From positions 5,394,001 to 5,458,000 of the forward strand of contig NZ_CP150170.1 in the NCBI RefSeq assembly GCF_037963865.1: a DNA stretch of 64,000 nucleotides, read 5' to 3'. The translations under genes were made by a program, and so were the position numbers. Each line of letters begins with the position of its first letter. Position 1 is the stretch's first letter. Under the pieces are notes generated by a model. That model was not told where the DNA came from and did no database searches. It saw only the letters and a list, made by a program, of their open reading frames with translations. Origin of the DNA: Paenibacillus sp. FSL R10-2734 (GTDB lineage: Bacteria; Bacillota; Bacilli; Paenibacillales; Paenibacillaceae). Shown here one piece after another: positions 16,652-25,161 of this stretch.

Positions 16652-17602
16652 CTACATAAACACGCTCAAAAAGGTTCCCACCGCCCGTTCAGCATCTACA
16701 TCTATAGCAACTTGGATAGGGCGACCGACTTTCGGCTGAGCCCGTAAATCAGCTACGACCATTCCCGATGTAAACTCACCTTTGTGCTCCACACGGACAT
16801 TCATCTCTTTATAAGTTACTAGATCAGGTTGCAATGCAACCATAAGCGCGAGTGGATCATGTAGCGGTGCGCTGTTAATCAAAAAATTCGCTTCACGGTA
16901 GAAATTAAAATAATGAGTGAGCGATTGTTCCATAAACGAAATGATCGCTTTATTTTCTTCACGTCCAAAACGATTTAATAAATCGATATGCTCTTGAGTG
17001 ATCCGCGTCTTAAGTGTAACGTCTAGACCCACCATCATAATTGGAAGTCCGGATGTAAACACATGGTCAGCAGCTTCCGGGTCTCCAGCAATATTCGCTT
17101 CTGCAACCGGTGTTCTATTGCCAGGATTGAAGATCGTACCGCCCATTACCACTACTTTTTTCAACGAATCCTTAATACCTGGGTCCATATCAAGCGCCAG
17201 CGAGAGGTTAGTCAGATGTCCCAGTGTAACTAATACAATTTCACCAAGGTTCTCGTTGGCCATCCGTATGATAAATTCAGACGCGGTTTCGTCGATTGGA
17301 CGCTGGGTAGATGCAGGAATTTCCACGTTACCGATGCCGTTCTCACCATGCACATGGGTTGCGAAGCCCGAGCTCTCACGAACTATTGCCTTGGAGGCTC
17401 CAATGGCTACAGGAATCTCATAACCAGGCTTAGCAAGCTCAATCAGACGCAGTGAATTGTCCGCCGCCTTTTCAACATCAATATTCCCAAAAACAGTTGT
17501 AATTCCTTCTACAATCACGTTTGGAGCGCGTAAGGCATATAGAATTGCTAGTGCGTCGTCAATACCTGTGTCAGCATCAATAATAATTCGTGTTTTGCTC
17601 AT
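16652..17602 (-). CDS. Nucleoside hydrolase (IunH/RihA-like)
   Basis: 316 residues. It hydrolyses the N-glycosidic bond of ribonucleosides. The N-terminal calcium-binding motif reads IIIDADTGIDDALAI with D9, D11, D15 and D16. A conserved LVTLGHLTNLSLAL stretch and the distal HDPLA (near residue 244) complete the active site. Its ATG overlaps the stop codon of the upstream 106-residue gene (ATGA), so the pair is translationally coupled. Purine versus pyrimidine preference is not decidable. Confidence 0.92.
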   Translation of the reverse strand: MSKTRIIIDADTGIDDALAILYALRAPNVIVEGITTVFGNIDVEKAADNSLRLIELAKPGYEIPVAIGASKAIVRESSGFATHVHGENGIGNVEIPASTQRPIDETASEFIIRMANENLGEIVLVTLGHLTNLSLALDMDPGIKDSLKKVVVMGGTIFNPGNRTPVAEANIAGDPEAADHVFTSGLPIMMVGLDVTLKTRITQEHIDLLNRFGREENKAIISFMEQSLTHYFNFYREANFLINSAPLHDPLALMVALQPDLVTYKEMNVRVEHKGEFTSGMVVADLRAQPKVGRPIQVAIDVDAERAVGTFLSVFM

Positions 17603-17919
17603 TTATGTTCTCTCCCATTATGCAATGTCGTAGTTCTTTTCATTTCCTGTTCTTTAAAAGCATTGATAAATTCCTCAGGATCACACGCTATTAAATAAGT
17701 ATATACGCCCTTACTCGTGTATAGATAGAACATACCCTCTGAACCTCCCATTGAGCGATAGGACATATCTGAGATATCTTTTATTGGAAATTCACGATGA
17801 CGAGTCACGACTCTATCTTTGTACAGATACATTAACCTATTACATGGAAAACTTCGTTGTTCTCCATCCTTAATTTCCCTCTGTATTTTATAATACGGAA
17901 GCTGAGCTACCCATTTCAT
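17599..17919 (-). CDS. Conserved small protein coupled to nucleoside hydrolase
   Basis: A 106-residue soluble protein without signal peptide. It is rich in strands (SFPCNRLMYLYKDRVVTRHREF, then GMFYLYTSKGVYTYLI), suggesting a small PH-like beta barrel with a C-terminal helix DPEEFINAFKEQEM. AGGAGG precedes the ATG. It overlaps the nucleoside hydrolase by 4 nt. I do not recognise a named function. Confidence 0.75.
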   Translation of the reverse strand: MKWVAQLPYYKIQREIKDGEQRSFPCNRLMYLYKDRVVTRHREFPIKDISDMSYRSMGGSEGMFYLYTSKGVYTYLIACDPEEFINAFKEQEMKRTTTLHNGREHK

Positions 17920-17986
17920 TTGAAGTCCTCCTGCTTGACGTAATGGACTCCATTTTATTATTCTTTTTACCTTTTTGCAAAATAAA

Positions 17987-18025
17987 GAAGCTCGACGATC
18001 CCCTTAGAAGGAATCATCAAGCTTC
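17987..18025 (-). terminator. Terminator of PatB-like gene
   Basis: GAAGCT...GAT and ATC...AGCTTC arms form an imperfect stem 12 nt past the minus-strand stop. A T-rich tract (CTTTATTTT) follows on the minus strand. Confidence 0.7.
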
Positions 18026-18036
18026 AGGAATACCTT

Positions 18037-19218
18037 TTATTTCGCTGTATAAGCTACGGCTGCTCGGCAAAAGCGTTCTAAAGCTTCAACTAGAATAGAT
18101 CTAGGACAAGCTAGGTTGATCCGCAGATGACCTTGTCCCTCAGTTCCAAAGACAGAGCCTTCATTAAAAGCGACTTTAGCCTCTTTGTACATCAGCTGTT
18201 TAAGTCCATCTATATCCAGATTCAACCCGCGGCAATCTACCCATAGCAGGTATGTGCCTTGTGGTTGCATCACTTGGACCTGTGGTAAATGCTCTGACAG
18301 ATAGCTAATAGCATAGTCCACATTGCCTGACACATACTCTAAAAGCTCGTCCAACCATTCTTCTCCATCATTATAAGCAGCTTGTACTGCATCTTGGGCG
18401 AAGAAGCTAGCCATATGTAAGCTCAGGGTTTTCATTTTTTGATCAAATTTAAGTTTCAGTTCTGGATTCGAAGCCACGATAAAGGAAGATTGAATCCCCG
18501 GGAGATTGAAGGTTTTGGTCGCAGCAAGCGTGGTGAGCGTAATATTCGCAATTTCCTCAGATAAGGACGCAAAAGGGATATGCTCATAGCCTGGAAGCGC
18601 CAAATCACAATGGATCTCATCAGAGATTACGGTCACTCCGTAACGCAGACAGAGTTCACCAAGCTTAAGTAGCTCTTCTCTTTCCCATACTCTACCACCC
18701 GGATTATGCGGACTGCATAGCAAGAGCAGCTTTGCTCCACCTTTCATCAGCCCTTCCAATTGCTCATAATCCATCTCGAAGCGTCCATTACGGATCACAA
18801 GTGGATTCTTGGCGACCTTCCGATCATTCATTTTGATTACATCATAGAAGGGATAATAGACTGGCGACTGTAAAATAACCTCGTCCCCTGGCTTGGTAAA
18901 CAGCTCAACGGAAAGACTTAAAGAAGTTACAATTCCGGGAGAATCCGAAATCCATTCCGATTTAATTTCCCAATCATGCCGTCTTCTGAACCACGAAGTG
19001 ATAGCTTCTTTATAAGTGTCACTAGGCACACTGTAACCGTAAACCCCTTGTTCTGCGCGGCGCAGAATCGCTTCCTTCACTGCAGGAGGACTTTCAAAAT
19101 CCATGTCTGCCACCCAAAGTGGCATAATATCTTTCTCACCAAACAACTTCTCGGACTGGTCCCACTTGTAAGAACGTGTATTACGGCGGTCAATTACGCG
19201 ATCGAAATCATACTTCAA
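18037..19218 (-). CDS. PatB/MalY-type C-S lyase (PLP)
   Basis: 393 residues, fold-type I PLP enzyme of the MalY/PatB class, expected to cleave cystathionine or cysteine conjugates (beta-lyase) rather than transaminate. PLP contacts: N172 in SPHNPGGRVW, D200 and H203 in ISDEIHCDL, and the Schiff-base K235 in LAATKTFNLPG. The N-terminal DRRNTRSYKWD and PLWVADMDF signatures are typical of the class. It starts with TTG at 19218 preceded by GAGGTGA. Monocistronic. Confidence 0.9.
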   Translation of the reverse strand: MKYDFDRVIDRRNTRSYKWDQSEKLFGEKDIMPLWVADMDFESPPAVKEAILRRAEQGVYGYSVPSDTYKEAITSWFRRRHDWEIKSEWISDSPGIVTSLSLSVELFTKPGDEVILQSPVYYPFYDVIKMNDRKVAKNPLVIRNGRFEMDYEQLEGLMKGGAKLLLLCSPHNPGGRVWEREELLKLGELCLRYGVTVISDEIHCDLALPGYEHIPFASLSEEIANITLTTLAATKTFNLPGIQSSFIVASNPELKLKFDQKMKTLSLHMASFFAQDAVQAAYNDGEEWLDELLEYVSGNVDYAISYLSEHLPQVQVMQPQGTYLLWVDCRGLNLDIDGLKQLMYKEAKVAFNEGSVFGTEGQGHLRINLACPRSILVEALERFCRAAVAYTAK

Positions 19219-19297
19219 TTAAAGTCACCTCATCCTTATAAACTTGTCCCTTATTGTATCATGAGGAGGAGGATATCGCACTCTGGATAAGAAAGAA

Positions 19298-19316
19298 CGC
19301 ACTTGTCGAAAGTGCG
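19298..19316 (-). terminator. Terminator after DapA-like gene
   Basis: CGCACTT and AAGTGCG pair around a 5-nt loop, followed on the minus strand by TTCTTTCTT. It closes the epimerase/DapA-like pair. Confidence 0.85.
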
Positions 19317-19344
19317 CCCTCCTTAACTCAGATACAACTATGTG

Positions 19345-20415
19345 TTATTGCAGCCACTCTTCCAAATGAGCTGCCACAAATTCATCATCCACCAGATGGA
19401 GATAGTCTCTGCGCACTCTGTTGATTTCCTCCATTTGCCCCGGTGACAATTGCTCCTCCGGATTTAGACACCATAAACCTTCAAGCAATCCTTGTTGGCG
19501 AAGCACCTCATGAATACCCGGAATACAGCCATGAAAATGATGCGCGGGATCAAATATCGCCGCATTGCTGTCCGTCACTTCAGCCCCAAGCGTCAGCCAA
19601 TTGGATGGTAACGAGGGTTCATTTCGGATCTTTTTGATCTCATTAAGCAGCTGTACTGCTCTGCTCGTCCAGACCGCCCAGTGACCAAGTAGGCCACCGA
19701 CTATTTTTTTCTCAACGGACTTACCGTTCACCTTAAACCGGAAGGTCGTGAGCAGATCGTTGACAATATTATCATCATTTCCGGTGTAAAGAGCAATTTC
19801 TTCGCTACGGCTGGATTCAAGCACGGCCCTGATTACATCCAGCGTCTGATATCGATTGAACGGCGCCATCTTTATGGCGATTACCCCTTCTATTTCAGCG
19901 AATGCCTTCCAAAAATCAAAGCTTAAAATCCGTCCTCCCACCGATGGCTGGAGGTAGAAACCAAATACAGGAATCACATTTGCTACTCTGCGTGTTCGTT
20001 CCAGCAGTTCTTCTTCACTTAAAGATTGTAAGCCTCCCATACTGAGCAGTCCTGATTCATAACCAAAGCTTGCAGCAAGGCGCGCTTCAAGAACAGCCTG
20101 CTCCGTCCCACCGCAGATACCCGCTACTTTCATGAATTGGCGATCTAGCTGGGCACGTTCCACCTCTTCCGCAGCTAAACGAAGAACTGGCTCTAGCAGT
20201 CCGATTTCAGGGTTCCTGATCTCAAATTGAGTGGAATGCACTGCAACCGCGATCCCACCCGCTCCGGAAGCAAGATAATAGCGGGTAAGTGCCCGCTGGC
20301 GTCGCTCATCTAGCTTACGTTCTTTAGTTAAGGCGAGGGGATGCGCGGGAATCGCCAACCCATCATGAAGCGCAGCATACAATTCAGTGGTTAATGCTTT
20401 TCTTGTCAGCGTCAT
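19345..20415 (-). CDS. DapA/NanA-superfamily protein
   Basis: A 356-residue TIM-barrel protein of the dihydrodipicolinate synthase/N-acetylneuraminate lyase superfamily, longer than the usual 290-310. The Schiff-base lysine is probably K182 (GVIAIKMAPFN) and the catalytic Tyr Y154 (FGFYLQPSVGG). The N-terminal HPLALTKERKLDERRQRAL replaces the standard substrate loop. It is probably an aldolase or dehydratase for a keto-sugar acid. The ATG overlaps the epimerase stop by 1 nt (TGATG), so the two are coupled. The neighbouring sugar-acid locus suggests a related pathway, but a direct link is inference. Confidence 0.78.
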   Translation of the reverse strand: MTLTRKALTTELYAALHDGLAIPAHPLALTKERKLDERRQRALTRYYLASGAGGIAVAVHSTQFEIRNPEIGLLEPVLRLAAEEVERAQLDRQFMKVAGICGGTEQAVLEARLAASFGYESGLLSMGGLQSLSEEELLERTRRVANVIPVFGFYLQPSVGGRILSFDFWKAFAEIEGVIAIKMAPFNRYQTLDVIRAVLESSRSEEIALYTGNDDNIVNDLLTTFRFKVNGKSVEKKIVGGLLGHWAVWTSRAVQLLNEIKKIRNEPSLPSNWLTLGAEVTDSNAAIFDPAHHFHGCIPGIHEVLRQQGLLEGLWCLNPEEQLSPGQMEEINRVRRDYLHLVDDEFVAAHLEEWLQ

Positions 20416-21434
20416 CAATATTTGCCCTCCCGCTCCTGAAAATGCGTCGGTTTATTCCAGGTTTCTCCGCCTTGTCCTACCCAATCGCTAATCCAGTCGA
20501 TCATTTCGGCCAGCGATACCCGCGGATAACCAAAGGTGGCAGCGGCTTTCGCCGCGTTACTCAACAGTGCGGTAGGCGCTTCTTCACCTGTAAAGATCGG
20601 CTCAATGCCTAACTTTCGGCCGAATTCATTCGCAGCCCAGCGCAGAGACAATGTCTCCGGTCCGGTAATGTTCATGACATTAGGCGGTGAACTGCAACGC
20701 AATAGCGCTCGCAATGCGATTTCATTCGCATCCCCTTGCCAAATCACATTGGCATGACCCATCGTAATATCTATTGGGAGGCCATCCCTAACCGATTTAG
20801 CCAGCTCCAGCAACACGCCATACCGCAGATCAATGGCGTAATTTAGCCGATAAATGAACATTGGCGTTCCATTTTTATGAGAGAAATGTTCAAAAACACG
20901 CTCCCGTCCCAAACAAGATTGCCCATACTCCCCGTTCGCGTTCGGAGAAGTTCTTTCCGTTGCTCCTCCTTGGCTGACCGGAGTGAATGGATAGACATTG
21001 CCTGTAGAGAACACAACAATCCGAGAATTACGGAACCGTTCCGCTACGCGTCCCGGCAGATAGGCATTCATCATCCAAGTGAAATGCTCATTCCCGGTCG
21101 TGCCGAATTTATTCCCGGCCATATAGAGAATATTTTGGGTTTCAGGGAGTGCCTGCAGTGCCTTATCGTCAGACAAATCAGCAGAGATAATCTCGACACT
21201 GGCCTCTTCAAGCTCTCGTCTCAGCTCGTTATTCGAGAACCGGGATACACCGATGACTTTCTTGTCTAGCCCTGCTTGGCGAATCGCATTCACCGCCAGC
21301 CTTGCAAGACTGGGTCCCATCTTGCCCCCCACGCCTAGCAGCATAATATCTCCATCGAGCTGGGCTAGTTCCTCAAGCAGTGCTGCTGACGGACTTGCCA
21401 AGCGGTCCTCCAACTCTTGAACGGTTCGCATCAT
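20415..21434 (-). CDS. NAD-dependent epimerase/dehydratase family protein
   Basis: 339 residues, extended SDR fold. The nucleotide-binding loop is MLLGVGGKMGPS (about 31-42), and NILYMAGNKFGTTG follows. The catalytic-region Tyr is in GEYGQSCLGRE, where the position of the usual YxxxK lysine is Cys, so classic SDR chemistry may be lost or the Lys may come from elsewhere. AGGAG lies 7 nt before the ATG. It forms a two-gene unit with the DapA-like gene. Substrate unknown, probably a sugar or sugar acid. Confidence 0.8.
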   Translation of the reverse strand: MMRTVQELEDRLASPSAALLEELAQLDGDIMLLGVGGKMGPSLARLAVNAIRQAGLDKKVIGVSRFSNNELRRELEEASVEIISADLSDDKALQALPETQNILYMAGNKFGTTGNEHFTWMMNAYLPGRVAERFRNSRIVVFSTGNVYPFTPVSQGGATERTSPNANGEYGQSCLGRERVFEHFSHKNGTPMFIYRLNYAIDLRYGVLLELAKSVRDGLPIDITMGHANVIWQGDANEIALRALLRCSSPPNVMNITGPETLSLRWAANEFGRKLGIEPIFTGEEAPTALLSNAAKAAATFGYPRVSLAEMIDWISDWVGQGGETWNKPTHFQEREGKY

Positions 21435-21496
21435 TGAACTCTCCTCTCAGTTGACTCTGGTTTGTCGCTTTTACCACAAATGACCTCATAGCTTGG

Positions 21497-21700
21497 TGTA
21501 ATTGGAAACATTGCTTGCTGTAATTGGAAGCCTAAATCGCGGTAATTAGAAGCAATGCTTACTGCGATTAGATACTAGCTTCTGCAATCAGAAACTAGCT
21601 CGCTGTAATCGAAAAATATATAGCTAAATTCACAAACTATCTAACTACATTCAATAACCATGCTCGCTTCAATCACAAACTATCTAGCTACATTCAGGAG
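21497..21700. repeat. Degenerate 22-nt periodic repeats
   Basis: Six imperfect copies of TGTAATTGGAA (or TGCGATTAGAT and similar) start at 21497, 21519, 21541, 21563, 21583 and 21604, about 22 nt apart. They are followed by two longer copies of CACAAACTATCTAxCTACAT with starts 44 nt apart. This is the first part of a 1,032-bp gene-free interval (21435-22466). Confidence 0.7.
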
Positions 21701-21980
21701 CTAACCCCCTGGTTACAAAATGCGCACTAGAATTTCCCATTTCATCGCTAAAAATGAATCTATTGCACTTCAAACATCAGATTCCAACCATAAGCTCGTT
21801 TAGTGGTGATTATCTGAAATTCCATTGCAGAAATTGCAATAGAATCAAAGTTCAGCCCCTCTAGAGCTGAATCTATTGCATAAAATGCAATCAAAGCAAT
21901 CAAACCAATCAAACCAATCAAACCAATCTCTCAAGTCCACCCTGTTCAGTCAGACAATTTAGTAAATTTACACTAGCCCT

Positions 21981-22145
21981 TGTCGTAGTGTAACTTAGGC
22001 GCTCGCCACGCAACCCGACGTCGGGCCAGTTCCCCATCCGATACCTTCAACTCTAAACGTCTCGTGGAAATATCCAACTTGTTTCGTCACCATCCTGCAC
22101 AAGGGTCAGCGTTCCGCCAATAGCTACTTCCGGAGCGGCAGATAC
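21981..22145 (-). pseudogene. Decayed fragment of an IlvD/Edd dehydratase gene
   Basis: This stretch aligns along its whole length with 22613-22778 inside the neighbouring dehydratase gene, on the same strand. The first 100 aligned positions are about 77% identical by eye. There is one 1-nt deletion in the copy (between 22080 and 22090), which shifts the frame. It corresponds to the C-terminal part of the protein, around residues 492-548. Many differences fall at third positions, so it probably diverged as a gene before decaying. The flanks are unrelated simple repeats. Confidence 0.85.
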
Positions 22146-22165
22146 GTACGAGGTGCGCTACGTGC

Positions 22166-22259
22166 GATACACGCGATACGTGCGAGACGTGCGAGACGTG
22201 CGAGACGTGCGATACTTGCGATTAGTACGATACGTGCGATTAGTACGATACGTGCGATA
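22166..22259. repeat. GATACGTGC 9-bp tandem repeat
   Basis: About ten consecutive 9-bp units of the pattern GATACGTGC / GAGACGTGC / GATTAGTAC directly abut the decayed dehydratase fragment. Each unit contains the half-palindrome ACGT. A hairpin AAGTGTA/TACACTT follows at 22261-22279. The GC and sequence style are unlike the neighbouring genes. Confidence 0.85.
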
Positions 22260-22466
22260 TAAGTGTATTTCGTACACTTATTTCAACTTCTGTTCCCGTA
22301 GATGGCAATTTAGTTGTATTATCTGCAATTAAAAATCCAAAATGAGCCTACAAACCACGGTATGATAAGATTTAGTTGCATTAAGTGCAATTAAAATCCA
22401 AATTAGACGATTACGATATAGAGTAGTTGTATAAAGTGCAGCTATTTCACCTTAGCATGCATTAGT

Positions 22467-24254
22467 TTATTTCAGTCTCGGCGATTCCATCTTGCGCATC
22501 GACTCCATCTCGCCCAGCAATTCTTCCCTAAGCTCCGCAGGGAGAAGAAAGTCAAAATCACAACCAAGGTTAGCCTGAAGCACCCGCTCATGAAACAGCA
22601 AGCCATACCCTCTGTCGTAGTGCGGTTTGGGCGCTTGCCATGAGACCCTCCGTCTGGCCAATTCCTCATCCGACACCTTCAGCTCCAAGCGCCTCGCGGA
22701 TATATCCAGCTCAATTTCGTCGCCATCCTGCACAAACGCCAGCGTTCCGCCGACAGCAGCTTCCGGCGCCGCATGTACAATCAATGCGCCATAGGAAGTA
22801 CCGCTGATCCGTGCGTCAGAGATGCGGACCATGTCGCGTACGCCTTGCTTCAGCAGCTTTTGCGGAATCGGAATTTGTCCGATCTCCGGCATCGCTGGGG
22901 CGCCCTTCGGTCCTGCGTTCTTAAGCACTAGCACACTGTTCTCATCCACGACCAGATCAGGATCATCGATCCGCTCGTTTAGATCGGCCGGGCTCTCGAA
23001 CACTACTGCGCGTCCTGTATGCTTTTTGAGATGAACAGATACAGCGGTTTGCTTGATCAGCGCCCCATCCGGCGCCAGATTCCCGCGCAACACGGCTATC
23101 CCACCTTGGCTGTCCAGCGGTTCCTCCAAGGTACGAATCACATCTCGGTCCAGCGTTGCCTCCTGAACCAGATTTTCTGTAATCGTTCTGCCTGTTACAG
23201 TCAAGCAATCCCCGTGCAGCAGCGGCTCCAGCTCCTTCATCAGCGCCGGTACACCACCTGCCTCGAAATACTCCTCCATCTGATATTTGCCCGAAGGACG
23301 CAGGTTCAAAATGAACGGTGTCCGGCTACTGATCCGGTCAAATGTCTCCAGTGGCAGCTTCATCCCGAGCCGCTGGGAGATCGCTACTAAATGGATGATG
23401 GCGTTCGTCGAGCCGCCGCTCGCCATCGTAACTGTGATCGCATTCTCTATCGCCGCTGCAGTCATGATATCGCGGGGGCGGATATCCTTGCGAACCAACT
23501 CGACGATCTGCTTGCCCGTTCGCTCAGACATATGTCTGCGTCGGCTATCCGGCGCCGGGATAGCCGCACAGCCTGGTAACGCCATGCCGATCGCTTCGGC
23601 GATCGAGGCCATAGTACTGGCTGTGCCCATCACCATGCAGTGACCGTCACTGCGGCAAATAGCATTCTCTGCAACAGCCAGCTCTTCGTCACTTATATTT
23701 CCGGCTTTATGCTCCAGCGTAAAGCCATAACAATCTGTGCATGCTCCGAGGCTGCGACCACCCAGACGGCCGTTTAGCATAGGCCCGCCTGTCAGCACAA
23801 TGGCTGGGATATTAGCGCTAGCGGCTGCCATCAGCTGAGCGGGTACTGTTTTATCGCATCCCCCAAGCAGCACTACGCCATCAATGGGATGCCCTTTCAT
23901 CATTTCTTCCGTATCCATCGCCATCAAATTACGCAGCAACATCGTTGTAGGCTTCACATAAGGCTCACCGATCGAGATCGTCGGGAATTCCATCGGCACC
24001 CCACCTGCCTGCCAAACGCCGCGCTTCACATAATCCACCAATTCATTAAAATGGGAATGGCATTTATTCAGCTCACTAAACGTGTTGCAAATGCCGATCA
24101 CTGGCTTGCGAAGATCCTCTTCGGTGTATCCCATAGACTTCGTGAAGGAACGATGGATAAATCCCCATAAATCTTTTTCCTGAAAATACGCCTCGCTCTT
24201 CAACTTACCACCGGATTCAGCCACACTCTCCTCGCTGTCCCTGCACTCCGCCAT
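22467..24254 (-). CDS. IlvD/Edd-family sugar-acid dehydratase
   Basis: A 595-residue Fe-S dehydratase that removes water from a 2,3-dihydroxy acid to give a 2-keto-3-deoxy acid. Likely cluster ligands are C56 (IGICNTF), C133 (LLGGCDKTVP) and C206 (DGHCMVMGTAST). The GACTDC segment (170-175) is found in the sugar-acid branch (arabinonate/xylonate/fuconate) rather than true branched-chain IlvD, so aldonate dehydration is the better guess. AAGGAG lies 9 nt before the ATG at 24254; an upstream in-frame TTG at 24275 overlaps that site and is rejected. It is the last clear gene of the long minus-strand locus. Confidence 0.88.
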   Translation of the reverse strand: MAECRDSEESVAESGGKLKSEAYFQEKDLWGFIHRSFTKSMGYTEEDLRKPVIGICNTFSELNKCHSHFNELVDYVKRGVWQAGGVPMEFPTISIGEPYVKPTTMLLRNLMAMDTEEMMKGHPIDGVVLLGGCDKTVPAQLMAAASANIPAIVLTGGPMLNGRLGGRSLGACTDCYGFTLEHKAGNISDEELAVAENAICRSDGHCMVMGTASTMASIAEAIGMALPGCAAIPAPDSRRRHMSERTGKQIVELVRKDIRPRDIMTAAAIENAITVTMASGGSTNAIIHLVAISQRLGMKLPLETFDRISSRTPFILNLRPSGKYQMEEYFEAGGVPALMKELEPLLHGDCLTVTGRTITENLVQEATLDRDVIRTLEEPLDSQGGIAVLRGNLAPDGALIKQTAVSVHLKKHTGRAVVFESPADLNERIDDPDLVVDENSVLVLKNAGPKGAPAMPEIGQIPIPQKLLKQGVRDMVRISDARISGTSYGALIVHAAPEAAVGGTLAFVQDGDEIELDISARRLELKVSDEELARRRVSWQAPKPHYDRGYGLLFHERVLQANLGCDFDFLLPAELREELLGEMESMRKMESPRLK

Positions 24255-24309
24255 GACTCCAACTCCTTTTAACAACCTCGCTTATAGGCCTTGACCAAGC
24301 ATAAACGCC

Positions 24310-25149
24310 TCAAACAAACCCTAGAATTTCCGGTGTTAGACGATGTATTATGTTCTCGATAAAATTCTGCGGTATGTGCGGAAGCTTTGTTCCCTCCACT
24401 AGATCATTGATATGGAACAGAGCATCTAACATCTTTTGTGTCCCAAAGAACGGATAATCCGACCCAAACAGTATTTTATCTTGCACCCCGTATTCCATCG
24501 CAGATACCAGTGCATTGTAGAATTGCCAAGGCCTGCTTCCTAACGCAGAAACGTCCATATAAAGGTTAGGATGCTTGCGTACCAGTGAAATACATTCATC
24601 AATCCAAGGATGGCCCATATGTGCCACAATCATCTTCAGCTTCGGAAAAGCACGGGCAATCGGATCCAGCATCGCTGGCCTTGAAGCATCCAAATACCCC
24701 TCCGGCACAAATGAGGTTCCCTGATGCCAAAGTATAGGCACATCCAGCTGTTCTGCTTTGGCATAGAGGGCATAATGCTTAGGATCATCAGGGTAAAAAT
24801 TCTGATAGATAGGGGCAAGCTTCAGCCCTTTTAGCCCCATTTCACGGATCGCAGTCTCAAATTCAGCAACACAGTCCAGATGATTGGGATCTACACTCGC
24901 AAAACCGAATAATCGATCTGGATCCGTGCGACAGTAATCTGCGACATAAGCATTTGGCACAACCAGTCCCGTTGCATGCGCAGCCATGGCCAGTACGATA
25001 GCACCAGAGAAGCCTTCCAAATTATTACGATGCTGCTCGGGGGTTGCTTCAATATTCATTTCCGGTCCCCAAGCTCGTTTGATCGCCTCATCCGTAGGTC
25101 CTGAGACCATTCCCGGTCCAAACAAATGGGTATGACAATCGAAGATCAT
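24310..25149 (-). CDS. Amidohydrolase family protein (COG2159 type)
   Basis: A 279-residue TIM-barrel metal hydrolase or decarboxylase. The metal-binding HxH is at H6/H8 (FDCHTHLFG). A further His lies in LWHQGTS, another in IVAHMGHPW, and the catalytic Asp in LFGSDYPF. Members include sugar lactonases and decarboxylases. In this operon a lactonase or an enol/keto-acid processing role is plausible. AGGAGG lies 8 nt before the ATG at 25149. The gene is 12 nt downstream of the FAH-family gene. Confidence 0.85.
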   Translation of the reverse strand: MIFDCHTHLFGPGMVSGPTDEAIKRAWGPEMNIEATPEQHRNNLEGFSGAIVLAMAAHATGLVVPNAYVADYCRTDPDRLFGFASVDPNHLDCVAEFETAIREMGLKGLKLAPIYQNFYPDDPKHYALYAKAEQLDVPILWHQGTSFVPEGYLDASRPAMLDPIARAFPKLKMIVAHMGHPWIDECISLVRKHPNLYMDVSALGSRPWQFYNALVSAMEYGVQDKILFGSDYPFFGTQKMLDALFHINDLVEGTKLPHIPQNFIENIIHRLTPEILGFV

Positions 25150-25161
25150 CACTACTCCCTC

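Larger units (their letters stand above)
21825..22441. repeat. Five TTGYA-N5-TGCAR palindromes
   Basis: 15-nt palindromes with arms TTG(C/T)A and TGCA(A/G) start at 21825, 21876, 22314, 22376 and 22427. Two pairs are again 51 nt apart (21825 to 21876, and 22376 to 22427). They resemble operator half-sites but are not positioned at an obvious promoter. A 9-bp simple repeat of AAACCAATC type lies between them at about 21890-21930. Confidence 0.7.
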
